Below, piece by piece: positions 1 through 7,108 of a DNA stretch of 9,958 bases (positions within the stretch are counted from its first letter, which is position 1; each line of letters opens with the position of its first letter). This DNA is from CAYMEV01 sp964431655 [NCBI: uncultured bacterium]. GTDB lineage: Bacteria > CAYMEV01. The notes below the pieces were generated by a model. That model did not search any database. It worked only from the letters and a program-made list of their open reading frames with translations, and was not told the origin of the DNA. Position numbers and translations under genes: made by a program. Where the stretch lies: the NCBI GenBank assembly GCA_964431655.1, contig CAYSKJ010000124.1:1-9958 (forward strand), read 5' to 3'.

Positions 1-432
1 TATATTCATTGGCATATCATATCTATTGAAAAAGCATGAAAACATGTCAAAATTGCCTAAATGAGCGGTCATGAATATGCAGGGCTTTCCTTTCAGGCTG
101 TAAATGAAATCATGGTCATCGAATAAAAAGTCTATATCCTCTTCTTTTTTGGATTTTATCATATATTCCATGGTTTCTACAGCTGACCTGGCAGTATTTA
201 AGTAGAATTTTTCCATGAAGGCTTCTATGTCAGCAGGACAGGATACTATTCCGGTGATTTCCAGATTTTTTCTGATTATTCTTTTGTATTTTTTATGTCT
301 TCGAAAGGCAAAGGCAAGTACTCCAGGGATGATCTTATTTCTGAAAGTGGAGGACAGCCCTGCGATTAAGAGGATAAGCCTGACTGTTAAATACAGGGGC
401 AAATCAAAAATCCTGTCAGTTTTCCTGCTCAT
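1..432 (-). CDS. LpxL/HtrB-like lipid A (lysophospholipid) acyltransferase, N-terminal part, cut by left edge
   Basis: An open frame on the minus strand runs from an ATG at 432 to position 1 with no stop, giving 144 residues; the rest lies outside the window. An in-frame TAA at 451-453 and no alternative start after it fix the ATG; no strong ribosome binding site is visible. The N-terminus is basic with a hydrophobic stretch (about residues 13-27), then a lysine/arginine-rich segment (RRHKKYKR, about 49-56), as in membrane-anchored acyltransferases of this family. Near residue 124 the sequence reads FMTAHLGNFDMF, which carries the HX4D catalytic motif (His124, Asp129) in the HxGN-type context typical of LpxL/LpxM/HtrB. 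Family members move an acyl chain from acyl-ACP to a lipid A precursor at the inner membrane; related proteins acylate other lipids. It starts 35 bases after the kinase stop, so it is probably co-transcribed. The family call is fairly sure; the exact acceptor lipid is not known. Confidence 0.8.
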   Translation of the reverse strand, partial: MSRKTDRIFDLPLYLTVRLILLIAGLSSTFRNKIIPGVLAFAFRRHKKYKRIIRKNLEITGIVSCPADIEAFMEKFYLNTARSAVETMEYMIKSKKEEDIDFLFDDHDFIYSLKGKPCIFMTAHLGNFDMFSCFFNRYDMPMNI

Positions 433-467
433 TCTGCAATATCTTTTTATTTATAATATCTGAATTG

Positions 468-3400
468 TCAAAGAAATAAAGGTCCTGGTTTAAATACCGA
501 GGCAAAATGAACCCTGTCTTTCCCGGGCAGTTGCTGTAAAACACTATTTTCCAGATTTTCAATATCCTTTGATAAGCCTGGATATTGCATCAGGATGCAG
601 GGATATTCGGGAATGATTTTTTTCAAAAGGGCATTAGCCAGCATTATCTGGTAAGTATTATCCGCAGTTTTTAAGTCTGTGTAAAAGGACATAAGGGGGT
701 TGATGTCTGGTTCGGATTTTTTAACTGAAATAAGGTCAAAGCATGATGAGAGAAAAAATACAAAGGATCGGGAAGTATGGCCGGGCATGGCCAGAATAGC
801 ATCAATACCCTTTGGGATGCTGGAGGATGGAGAATTGTCCCGGTGATGCATAAGGCAGTAATAAATGATATTAGTTAGGAAAAACACCTTGCTGAAGATG
901 AAAATTGGGCTGTAGTGTATATCAGCATTCAGGTCCTTTATTCGTCCAATTATATCTGATTCATGCTTTATTTCAGGATTTTTTATGTAGCCGGAAAACA
1001 TTTCAATTATCCTGAAAAGTTTCTTGTATTCCATGAATTCAAATTCTCCTGCAAGATTTTCTTTCTTAAGGCAGACAAGAATTTCTTCAAGTTCATTCAG
1101 TCCTGGTACTGCTTGCTTTGCTTTGTACAGAATGAAAATATTATAATAAAGAATTATGAGCTGATTATTGAAATACAGAGCTTTTCTCTTCCCCTGAATG
1201 TTTTCTTCATCTATAGGGCTCAAAACCCTTGAAAAAAGCTTTTTCATCTGCATGGTATTAAAGAGAGAAAGCAGGTAGATTATATGGGACTCTGCGAACC
1301 TGGTAATGTCCAAGGGCATACTGTATTTTCTGATATTTGATTCCAGTGCGGGGAAATACTGCTCGATCTCATAAAATGTCATTGCAAGGAACTGGTATAT
1401 TAGAAGGAGTCCGAGGGAATAGACTGTATTTGATATATCTGATATCGCTTTTGAGTATGCCAGAGAAAGTTTCTGAAAATGAACTGCTTTTGGGAAGTCT
1501 TTCTTATAAAAGTAATAGGTGGATATATTGCCGTAACAAAGGGAAAAAAGGTATGGGTTTCCTGATTCCTCGGCAATCTTTAATGACCTTATATAATTTG
1601 CATAAGCCTCCTCAAGGTTATACTGCAGTCTATAATATATCCCAATATTAATATAGAAAATACCTGTCATCCTGTCGTCATCCAAATCAAGGATGGGTTT
1701 TTCGAGAAATTGCATGGCTTTCAGGTAATTGGCCATGTCTTTAAGGTAATAATAGGTGATGGCATAATTGCCCAGTACTCTGACATATTTTTCCAGGCTT
1801 ATCTTTTGAGCGAGGGGGATGGCTTTTCTCTGGCTTAACTGGGCTTTTTTATAATCCTTTGTCAGCAGATAGTAATTGAACCGGAAAAGAAGATTATCAC
1901 AAAGCTTGTACCTGCTTCTGGTGCGAATACCAAGGCTCAGGGATTTTTTCAGGTATAAGAATAACATTACCCTGTTGCTGGTTTTATGGAAAAGGGACAT
2001 ATATAGGGTATAGAGTCGGTGAAGTCTTTTGTATTTGCTCCTGGTTTTCTGGCTTTTTTCTGCTACAAGGCTGTAAAGAGCCAGATTTAGGTAACGTAAG
2101 GCTTCATTATAGGAGAAAGTGTCCATAAGCCTCCTGGCTATATGCCTGGAAAATACATAGCACCAGCCGTAGATACGGGATTTGTAGCAAAGCACAGAAA
2201 TAATCTCAGGATATAGGCCGGATTTGAAGTAATAATCTACCATGGTCCGGCTTAAAAGGGCCGTGAGTCCTTCAACTGCATGGTACGGGATAATATCCAG
2301 GACATGAGTGGAATAATCATTGAATGAGAGGGAATAGGTCTTATGTCCCGTAATAAGGTATCTGCTTTCCACTATCCTGAGTTTTTCCAGAAGTTCAAGC
2401 TCTCTTTCCAGTCTGTCCCCGCCTTCGGTGCATTTTTCCAGAACATTTATAATAAGGGGAATTCCCGAAAGGGACAGGAGTGCTATTATTTGCTGCTGTT
2501 TTTTAGTCAGGTGTTTGAGGTTTTCCATTATAAGGCTGCTGATGTCCTCATGTTTCATTCCGGGAATTTTAACCAGATGCCACCGGGACTCCATCCATAG
2601 TATATAGCTCCGGTTAAACAGGTACCTCAGGAATTCCTGTACCTGAGCCGGGTTGCCCTTTGTTTTCCTGTATATCAGCCCGGCAAGACTGCCGGTGATT
2701 CTATATCCCAGCATTGAAGAGGCGTAGATCTGAGTTTCACGGATGCTCAGAGGCTTAAGGTCCAGGTTGAGTGCCTTTGGATTGGGCCAGGGTGTAATTG
2801 CCGGAAAATCAACAGATAAACCTGAGAAAAAGATATAAAGGTCAGGGGTTATGGTGTTTTCAAGGTAATTTATAAAGTAATTCAAGAAAGACTGAATGCT
2901 TTTATCAAAATTCAGGTCCTCTATTATAAGGATAATCCTGGTAACATAGGATGCATCCCTGATTATGTCGAAAGTCCTGTAAAAAAGCTCCTTTACAGAG
3001 CTGGACTTAAGGATGTTCAAGGAGGATTTTATCGTGCCGGGCTGTCTGTATTCCTTTATTACATTCTCTATTCGTGATGATAGTTCTCTGAGTTTTGCCG
3101 GGTTAATGTCGCTGCCGTACCTGGATTTGTTACCTGCTATTTCATGTGTCTCCAGTATAGAATTGACTATAATGGTAGAATCATCATCCATCGGCTCAGG
3201 TATGCTTTTTTCTGACGGCCGTTTATTTCCCAGGGGGCTGATTAAATAATCGACAAGGGTCCTTATTTTCAGAAGTACATCAATTATGATATAATAACTG
3301 CCTTCCAGGGGTTTGAGGCAATTTGTGTTAACCACATAAAACCCCCTGGACTGCAGGAAAAGCTTTATATCGTTTAAGAAATGGCTTTTACCTATTCCCT

Positions 3401-4337
3401 GAGGTCCTGTGATACCAATTATGTTCAGCTTTGACTCAGCGGCTTTCCTTATCCTTGCCTTGACTGCCTGAAGTTCAGCTTCACGGCCTATGGAACGGGA
3501 GTAAAAGAGATAGACAGAGGCGTTCTTTTTAAGGATATCGCTGCTTTGCAAATTTGTAAGGGCAAGCAGTGTTTTTACTACATACTCGGTACTTTGCACT
3601 CTTTTATCAGGTTCATATTCTATCATCTCCATTATGAGGTTATTAAGCATAACTGGTATCCTGCAGTTTATATCCATGGGCTGTTTATACAGCTTATTTG
3701 CTGAATATTTCGATATATCGCTGTGAGCCTTGACAATATAGGGGAATCTCTTTGTGAATATCTTGTAAAAGAGTATTCCGAGGGAATAGATGTCCGAATA
3801 TATATCTATATTACTGCGCTCTGCAATTTCAGGAGCCATATAGTTAAGAGTCCCCTGCATGAAGAACATGGCAGTATTGCTTTTCTCCCTGGAAAGGCCG
3901 AAATCCATGAGTACGGGTTCTCCGCTGTCCTGCCTAATCATTATGTTCGAGGATTTTATATCAAGGTGAAGTATCCCCTGCTGGTGCAGAGTATGCAATG
4001 CCCTTGATACTTTGAGGGCTATAAGCATATGCTCATTAAATGAAATTAGTGGGATAAGCCTGTCATAAATGTCTCCGGCAATATACTCCATGGTAAAAAA
4101 TGAATCTATATTATAGGGGAGCATGAAAAAATCGTACACAGATATCAGGTACGGATCTTTCAGTTTTGAAATAATATGGAATTCATACTGGAGCAGGTCC
4201 CTGTTAATCAGCCCTGACAGCTCCTGCTTGATTTTCTTGATGGCCACATGCTTTTTCTGGAAGTGGTCATAAGCATAAAAGACCTCTCCCACACCGCCTG
4301 AGCCCAGGAGTTTAAGTATATCGTATCTTCCAAGCAT
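468..4337 (-). CDS. Large Ser/Thr protein kinase with STAND/AAA ATPase and TPR regions
   Basis: A 1289-residue protein in three parts. Residues about 5-260 are a PknB-type (Hanks) kinase with an intact catalytic set: glycine loop GSGGVG (12-17), VAIK lysine 34, likely helix-C Glu52, HLDIKSSN (Asp126, Asn131), DFG 145-147, GTLNYMAPE (162-170) and YSDIYSLG (180-187). The usual HRD arginine is leucine, so it is a non-RD kinase. Residues about 280-600 form an AAA_16/STAND-type NTPase: entry motif SIGREAEL, Walker A GPQGIGKS (311-318), Walker B IILIIEDL (468-475) and the GNPAQVQEFL element (561-570). From about 730 to 1010 come TPR-like helical repeats, clearest at about 893-926 and 930-963, followed by a C-terminus I cannot assign. 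No membrane segment or signal peptide is evident, so it is probably cytoplasmic. Many relatives end in GAF, histidine-kinase or cyclase domains; this one does not. The ATG is weakly supported by an AGGG three bases upstream, but the glycine loop at residue 12 requires it. The substrate is unknown; the TPR part probably senses or binds partners. Confidence 0.92.
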   Translation of the reverse strand: MLGRYDILKLLGSGGVGEVFYAYDHFQKKHVAIKKIKQELSGLINRDLLQYEFHIISKLKDPYLISVYDFFMLPYNIDSFFTMEYIAGDIYDRLIPLISFNEHMLIALKVSRALHTLHQQGILHLDIKSSNIMIRQDSGEPVLMDFGLSREKSNTAMFFMQGTLNYMAPEIAERSNIDIYSDIYSLGILFYKIFTKRFPYIVKAHSDISKYSANKLYKQPMDINCRIPVMLNNLIMEMIEYEPDKRVQSTEYVVKTLLALTNLQSSDILKKNASVYLFYSRSIGREAELQAVKARIRKAAESKLNIIGITGPQGIGKSHFLNDIKLFLQSRGFYVVNTNCLKPLEGSYYIIIDVLLKIRTLVDYLISPLGNKRPSEKSIPEPMDDDSTIIVNSILETHEIAGNKSRYGSDINPAKLRELSSRIENVIKEYRQPGTIKSSLNILKSSSVKELFYRTFDIIRDASYVTRIILIIEDLNFDKSIQSFLNYFINYLENTITPDLYIFFSGLSVDFPAITPWPNPKALNLDLKPLSIRETQIYASSMLGYRITGSLAGLIYRKTKGNPAQVQEFLRYLFNRSYILWMESRWHLVKIPGMKHEDISSLIMENLKHLTKKQQQIIALLSLSGIPLIINVLEKCTEGGDRLERELELLEKLRIVESRYLITGHKTYSLSFNDYSTHVLDIIPYHAVEGLTALLSRTMVDYYFKSGLYPEIISVLCYKSRIYGWCYVFSRHIARRLMDTFSYNEALRYLNLALYSLVAEKSQKTRSKYKRLHRLYTLYMSLFHKTSNRVMLFLYLKKSLSLGIRTRSRYKLCDNLLFRFNYYLLTKDYKKAQLSQRKAIPLAQKISLEKYVRVLGNYAITYYYLKDMANYLKAMQFLEKPILDLDDDRMTGIFYINIGIYYRLQYNLEEAYANYIRSLKIAEESGNPYLFSLCYGNISTYYFYKKDFPKAVHFQKLSLAYSKAISDISNTVYSLGLLLIYQFLAMTFYEIEQYFPALESNIRKYSMPLDITRFAESHIIYLLSLFNTMQMKKLFSRVLSPIDEENIQGKRKALYFNNQLIILYYNIFILYKAKQAVPGLNELEEILVCLKKENLAGEFEFMEYKKLFRIIEMFSGYIKNPEIKHESDIIGRIKDLNADIHYSPIFIFSKVFFLTNIIYYCLMHHRDNSPSSSIPKGIDAILAMPGHTSRSFVFFLSSCFDLISVKKSEPDINPLMSFYTDLKTADNTYQIMLANALLKKIIPEYPCILMQYPGLSKDIENLENSVLQQLPGKDRVHFASVFKPGPLFL

Positions 4338-4377
4338 TAGCCCTGATAATTAATACCTTATGTTTCCCATAATTTAA

Positions 4378-5217
4378 TTAGCCTATGATTCTGAAAAAAC
4401 TTTCCTTTTCTTTTCTGGCAGGCGTCTCAGGAATTACGGCGGGATATCCCAGAGGCGTGATGGTTGCAATATAATGTTCTTTGGGTATGCCGAGACATTC
4501 CTTGGCTTTGTCGGTATTCATGGCAGCTATCCAGCATGTGCCCAGGCCATGAAGGGCTGATGCAAGCATTAAGTGGTAAGATGCGATGATTCCGTCATCA
4601 CCGGCCCGGGCTGTTTTTGAAGGATCTGCACAGACAGCCACCGCCAGAGGAGCCCTGCTGATAGGCTCACTGCTGGGGCCGCGCAGGGAAGCAAGGTAAT
4701 TGATTTTATCCCTGTCCTTTATAAAAAGATAATAATAGCCCTGGGTATTCCTGGAAGTTGGAGAATATCTGCAAATTTCCATTATTTTGTATATTATGTC
4801 CATAGATACTTCTTCTTTTGAAAAGCTCCTTATGCTTCTTCTGGATTTCAATAGAGTCATACCGTCCAGCCAGGGCTCAAGATGATGCAGGAAACATTGA
4901 AACTCCAGCGTTCTTCCATCAGGATCAAAGGCAAAAAAATTATAAATTCTGTAATGGGGATTTTCTTTTGGCTCTGTGGATGCTATGGGGGAAAACCTGA
5001 GATAAAAATGATCAACATCCTCTTTTGACCTGCAGAAGATGGTAATTACACCGGATAAATCAGATTTATCTTTCCGGCAAAAGCCAAGGAGCATGTTATA
5101 GTATTTGAATATACAACAGTCTGACTGATCCAGCCATATTTTCATTCCAATTTCATCCTGGTAGAACCTTTTCAACCTATCCAGGTCTTCTGTACCAAAA
5201 AAAACAATACTTCCCAT
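4378..5217 (-). CDS. VOC (glyoxalase-like) / nitroreductase fusion flavoprotein
   Basis: A 279-residue two-domain protein. Residues about 1-117 have the VOC/glyoxalase fold pattern: a first strand followed by DLDRLKRFY, and a closing FAFDPDGRTLEF. The final Glu (about 105) is at the usual metal-ligand position, but the first-strand His common in metal-binding VOC enzymes is Ser/Ile here, so this half may be a binding or dimerising domain rather than an enzyme. Residues about 120-279 are a compact nitroreductase: RRSIRSF (126-132) and SPTSRNTQ (152-159) fit FMN contacts, followed by LGTCWIA (225-231) and PLGYPA (255-260). Family members use FMN and NAD(P)H to reduce nitro, quinone or other electrophilic compounds. 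I start at ATG 5217 because AGGAG (5225-5229) lies 7 bases from it but only 1 base from the in-frame TTG at 5223. It is the first gene of a probable operon, 40 bases before the kinase. The substrate cannot be predicted. Confidence 0.88.
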   Translation of the reverse strand: MGSIVFFGTEDLDRLKRFYQDEIGMKIWLDQSDCCIFKYYNMLLGFCRKDKSDLSGVITIFCRSKEDVDHFYLRFSPIASTEPKENPHYRIYNFFAFDPDGRTLEFQCFLHHLEPWLDGMTLLKSRRSIRSFSKEEVSMDIIYKIMEICRYSPTSRNTQGYYYLFIKDRDKINYLASLRGPSSEPISRAPLAVAVCADPSKTARAGDDGIIASYHLMLASALHGLGTCWIAAMNTDKAKECLGIPKEHYIATITPLGYPAVIPETPARKEKESFFRIIG

Positions 5218-5224
5218 TTGCAAG

Positions 5225-5229
5225 CTCCT
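5225..5229 (-). promoter_or_regulatory. Ribosome binding site that decides the start of the fusion flavoprotein
   Basis: On the minus strand this reads AGGAG, within GAGAGGAG (5225-5232). It is 7 bases before the ATG at 5217 and only 1 base before the in-frame TTG at 5223. Spacing therefore favours the ATG and a protein two residues shorter than the longest reading. Confidence 0.75.
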
Positions 5230-5250
5230 CTCATGTTTAATTGTTAAAGT

Positions 5251-5279
5251 ATTATAAGCTCATTTTGTGAAAATGTAAA
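5251..5279 (-). promoter_or_regulatory. Sigma70-type promoter of the minus-strand operon
   Basis: On the minus strand there is a -35 box TTTACA (5274-5279), a 17-base spacer and a perfect -10 box TATAAT (5251-5256). Transcription would start near 5244, giving a leader of about 27 bases that contains the AGGAG ribosome binding site. The match and spacing are close to ideal for a housekeeping sigma factor. It would drive the flavoprotein, the kinase and the acyltransferase together, since no good internal promoter is seen in the short gaps. Confidence 0.7.
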
Positions 5280-5283
5280 AATG

Positions 5284-5307
5284 TTTCCCAAGAAATTTCC
5301 CAAGAAA
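5284..5307. repeat. Perfect 12-bp tandem repeat between divergent promoters (candidate operator)
   Basis: TTTCCCAAGAAA occurs twice, head to tail without a gap (5284-5295 and 5296-5307). Each copy has TTTC/GAAA arms, and the junction forms the palindrome GAAATTTC (5292-5299). The pair begins 4 bases upstream of the minus-strand -35 box and ends 17 bases before the plus-strand -35 candidate. That position suits a regulator-binding site serving one or both directions. The repeat itself is certain; the operator role is inference. Confidence 0.6.
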
Positions 5308-5324
5308 AAGGAAATATTAATTAT

Positions 5325-5353
5325 TTGCATAAATCAGTTCTGTAATATATAAT
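5325..5353 (+). promoter_or_regulatory. Candidate promoter of the STAS-like gene
   Basis: A TTGCAT box (5325-5330), a 17-base spacer and TATAAT (5348-5353). The -10 is perfect and the -35 matches consensus only in TTG. Transcription would begin near 5360, with a leader of about 78 bases. The surrounding DNA is very AT-rich, so a chance match is possible. Confidence 0.45.
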
Positions 5354-5437
5354 TATAGGGAATGATTTAAAATATTAAGCATTCTTGCATTTTAAACAGC
5401 TTACACTTATGCAGAAATGTAAAAAAGAGATAGAATA

Positions 5438-5830
5438 ATGTATTCAGTTGATGAGACAAATTATGGCTACAGGCTGTTCTTTGCTGATAGAATACCTGCA
5501 GATGAGATGCAGAGATGGTTTGAGGACTCTAAAAAAATTCTTGGAAACCAAAAGCATGAATTTTTTAGTGTTCTGATAGACATGAGGAATATAAGGCCTT
5601 TAGATGTTGAGGCAAAGGCTATAATGGAAAAAGGCCAGGTATTTTACAGGGAAAACGGTATGCAGAGGTCAGCGGTAATAATGAACAGCAATATTGTGGC
5701 ACTCCAGTTTGTAAAGATAGGGAAAACCACCATGATAGGCCAGAACGAAAGGTATATTGACGCGAATCAGTACCCGGACTGGGAACAGCGGGCACTAAGG
5801 TGGCTTGAGTCCGGCCAGGAGCCTTTTTGA
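5438..5830 (+). CDS. STAS/SpoIIAA-like small protein
   Basis: A 130-residue soluble protein with no signal peptide or membrane segment. Its middle (about residues 43-110) fits the STAS/SpoIIAA-like fold of alternating strands and helices: a strand FSVLIDMRNI, a helix after LDVEAKA, a strand RSAVIMN, then a helix and the RYIDA strand. It closes with a helix-forming DWEQRALRWLE, a pattern common at the end of small SpoIIAA-like proteins. In true anti-anti-sigma factors a phosphorylated serine follows the aspartate of the loop; here the equivalent is LDVEA, so that serine appears to be missing. This suggests a binding or scaffold role rather than a phospho-switch. A TAA at 5420-5422 just upstream makes the ATG the only start; the ribosome binding site is weak. 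It is transcribed divergently from the kinase operon. The fold call rests on pattern recognition alone; no function is known. Confidence 0.65.
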   Translation: MYSVDETNYGYRLFFADRIPADEMQRWFEDSKKILGNQKHEFFSVLIDMRNIRPLDVEAKAIMEKGQVFYRENGMQRSAVIMNSNIVALQFVKIGKTTMIGQNERYIDANQYPDWEQRALRWLESGQEPF

Positions 5831-5849
5831 GGAAGTCTATTATCCATCC

Positions 5850-5896
5850 GCCTGTTAATTTCGCCCTTTTATTCTTATGTTGGACGGGCAACAGGC
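5850..5896 (+). terminator. Interrupted hairpin after the STAS-like gene, possible terminator or leader structure
   Basis: GCCTGTT (5850-5856) pairs with AACAGGC (5890-5896), and inside it GCCC (5863-5866) pairs with GGGC (5886-5889). The 5' arm has a 6-base bulge and the loop is 19 bases. The following DNA is only moderately T-rich (TTGTTTTG from 5908), so it is not a textbook terminator. It could end the STAS-like transcript or be part of the amidase leader. If it terminates, the amidase would need its own promoter; only a weak candidate is seen (TTGTTT 5907-5912, TATTAA 5930-5935). Confidence 0.3.
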
Positions 5897-5955
5897 TGTT
5901 CTAACCTTGTTTTGAAAAACCAGGTATCTTATTAAAGCTTATCAATAATATAGAT

Positions 5956-5960
5956 GGAGG
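5956..5960 (+). promoter_or_regulatory. Ribosome binding site that decides the start of the exported amidase
   Basis: GGAGG lies 1 base before the first in-frame ATG (5962) and 10 bases before the second (5971). One base is too close for initiation, so the second ATG is more likely although 10 is slightly long. The choice changes only three residues ahead of the signal peptide. Confidence 0.6.
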
Positions 5961-5970
5961 AATGATAGTA

Positions 5971-7086
5971 ATGTCTCTAAATTCACTAAAAGTCAGTTTA
6001 ATTTTGCTGGTATTCTGCTTATCCACTGCTTTATATTTTTCTCCGGGCTCTTATGCCTGCACAGGGATTCAGCTTACCGGAAACGACAAAACAGTGGCCA
6101 GAGGTAGGACCATGGAGTGGGGATCCTTTAATATGAACACAAGAATTCTTGTTGTTCCCAGGGGAACCCTCTTTAAAGGACAGACACCTGAAGGCATGAA
6201 TGGAGCTGAATGGAAGTCCAGATACGGGTACGCAGGCCTGGTTGTGCTCGAGGGCATTATCACCGACGGCATGAATGAGGCAGGGCTTTCTGCAGGCGGA
6301 TTCTTTCACAGTGGCTTTGCAAAATACCATGACTATGATCCGGAAAAGGCAGATATATCAATGGCACCGAGTGACTTTCTGGCTTATATCCTATCCAATT
6401 TTGCAACCATTGATGAATTGAAAGAGGACATTGCAGAAATAAGGGTAGTGCCTGTTGTGGCTGAGAAGATAGGCATGCCCTGGCCGGCTCATGCCATGGT
6501 TACAGAACCGACAGGAAAATGTGCGGTAATTGAGTTTACAGATGGGGAGATAAAAATATACGATAATCCTGTGGGTGTTATAACCAATAATCCTGATTTT
6601 CCATGGCATCTGACCAATTTAAGAAACTACGGATACATATCAGATAAACCCTTCGAGTCTAAAAAATGGGGAGGTATGGATATTGATCCCCTTGCCAGCG
6701 GTTCAGGGATGCTCGGACTGCCGGGTGACTTTACATCTCCCTCCCGTTTTGTCAGGGCTGTGGTTTTTTCTCAATACTCCAGAGCAACAGCAGGAGGTCA
6801 GGATACCATACAGGAGATATTCAGGATTCTTGATAATTTCAATGAGGGTATGAATCAGGCTGAGGGGTCTGATGCAAAAGGCAAAACAGATATGCCTTCA
6901 GCTACCCAGTGGACCGTCGCCCATGATACAAAGAATCTCATTACTTACTATCATACAATGTACAACAGGAGAATCAGGAGTCTGGATCTAAGCAGGATAG
7001 ATTTCTCCAGAAATATAGCCAGGGAGACGCCCCTTGATGAAAACCATAAGCAGGACATACAGGATATAACAGAACTTTTAAGGTAA
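5971..7086 (+). CDS. Exported choloylglycine hydrolase-family (linear amide C-N) Ntn hydrolase
   Basis: A 371-residue protein (374 from ATG 5962) of the bile salt hydrolase/penicillin V acylase family, which cleaves linear amide bonds with an N-terminal cysteine. It begins with a signal peptide: a lysine near the start, a hydrophobic core (SLILLVFCLSTAL), then SYA followed by Cys30. The active-site set is in place: CTG (Cys30), RGRTMEW (Arg46; Glu49 where bile salt hydrolases have Asp), GMNEAGL (Asn102), VITNNPDFPWHLTN (Asn206/207) and SPSRFVR (Arg259). The Cys-to-Arg distance of 16 equals that of bile salt hydrolases. Signal peptidase cleavage after Ala29 would expose Cys30 as the nucleophile; a lipoprotein is less likely because Ser is at the lipobox -3 position. 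It probably acts in the periplasm or outside the cell. Substrates could be N-acyl amino acids, acyl-homoserine lactones, penicillin V-like amides or conjugated bile acids; the sequence does not say which. It converges on the macroglobulin gene. Confidence 0.9.
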   Translation: MSLNSLKVSLILLVFCLSTALYFSPGSYACTGIQLTGNDKTVARGRTMEWGSFNMNTRILVVPRGTLFKGQTPEGMNGAEWKSRYGYAGLVVLEGIITDGMNEAGLSAGGFFHSGFAKYHDYDPEKADISMAPSDFLAYILSNFATIDELKEDIAEIRVVPVVAEKIGMPWPAHAMVTEPTGKCAVIEFTDGEIKIYDNPVGVITNNPDFPWHLTNLRNYGYISDKPFESKKWGGMDIDPLASGSGMLGLPGDFTSPSRFVRAVVFSQYSRATAGGQDTIQEIFRILDNFNEGMNQAEGSDAKGKTDMPSATQWTVAHDTKNLITYYHTMYNRRIRSLDLSRIDFSRNIARETPLDENHKQDIQDITELLR

Positions 7087-7092
7087 GTTCTG
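7070..7092. terminator. 8-bp hairpin overlapping the amidase stop codon, possible weak bidirectional terminator
   Basis: CAGAACTT (7070-7077) and AAGTTCTG (7085-7092) are perfect inverted repeats around a 7-base loop. The TAA stop of the amidase (7084-7086) begins at the last loop base and extends into the right arm. The hairpin lies between, or at the ends of, two convergent genes. Neither side has a proper T-run, so intrinsic termination is uncertain. Confidence 0.3.
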
Positions 7093-7108
7093 CCAGCAAA
7101 CCCTGGAT

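Noticed and set aside
215-463. Plus-strand frame of 82 codons with a hydrophobic stretch
   Set aside because: The opposite strand encodes a convincing LpxL-like acyltransferase with its HX4D motif, so this frame is its shadow.
1337-1651. Plus-strand frame of 104 codons
   Set aside because: Antisense to the TPR region of the kinase protein, with no family resemblance and no promoter or ribosome binding site pattern.
5284-5307. Tandem repeat as the start of a CRISPR array or iteron set
   Set aside because: There are only two 12-bp units without spacers and no replication or cas genes nearby, so an operator is more plausible.
5619-5891. Minus-strand frame of 90 codons overlapping the STAS-like gene end
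   Set aside because: Mostly antisense to the better-supported plus-strand gene, and its translation resembles no protein family.
5971-6060. Lipoprotein signal (SYAC) on the amidase
   Set aside because: A lipobox needs Leu or a similar residue at -3; here it is Ser. The following Cys is also the expected catalytic nucleophile, which lipid attachment would block.
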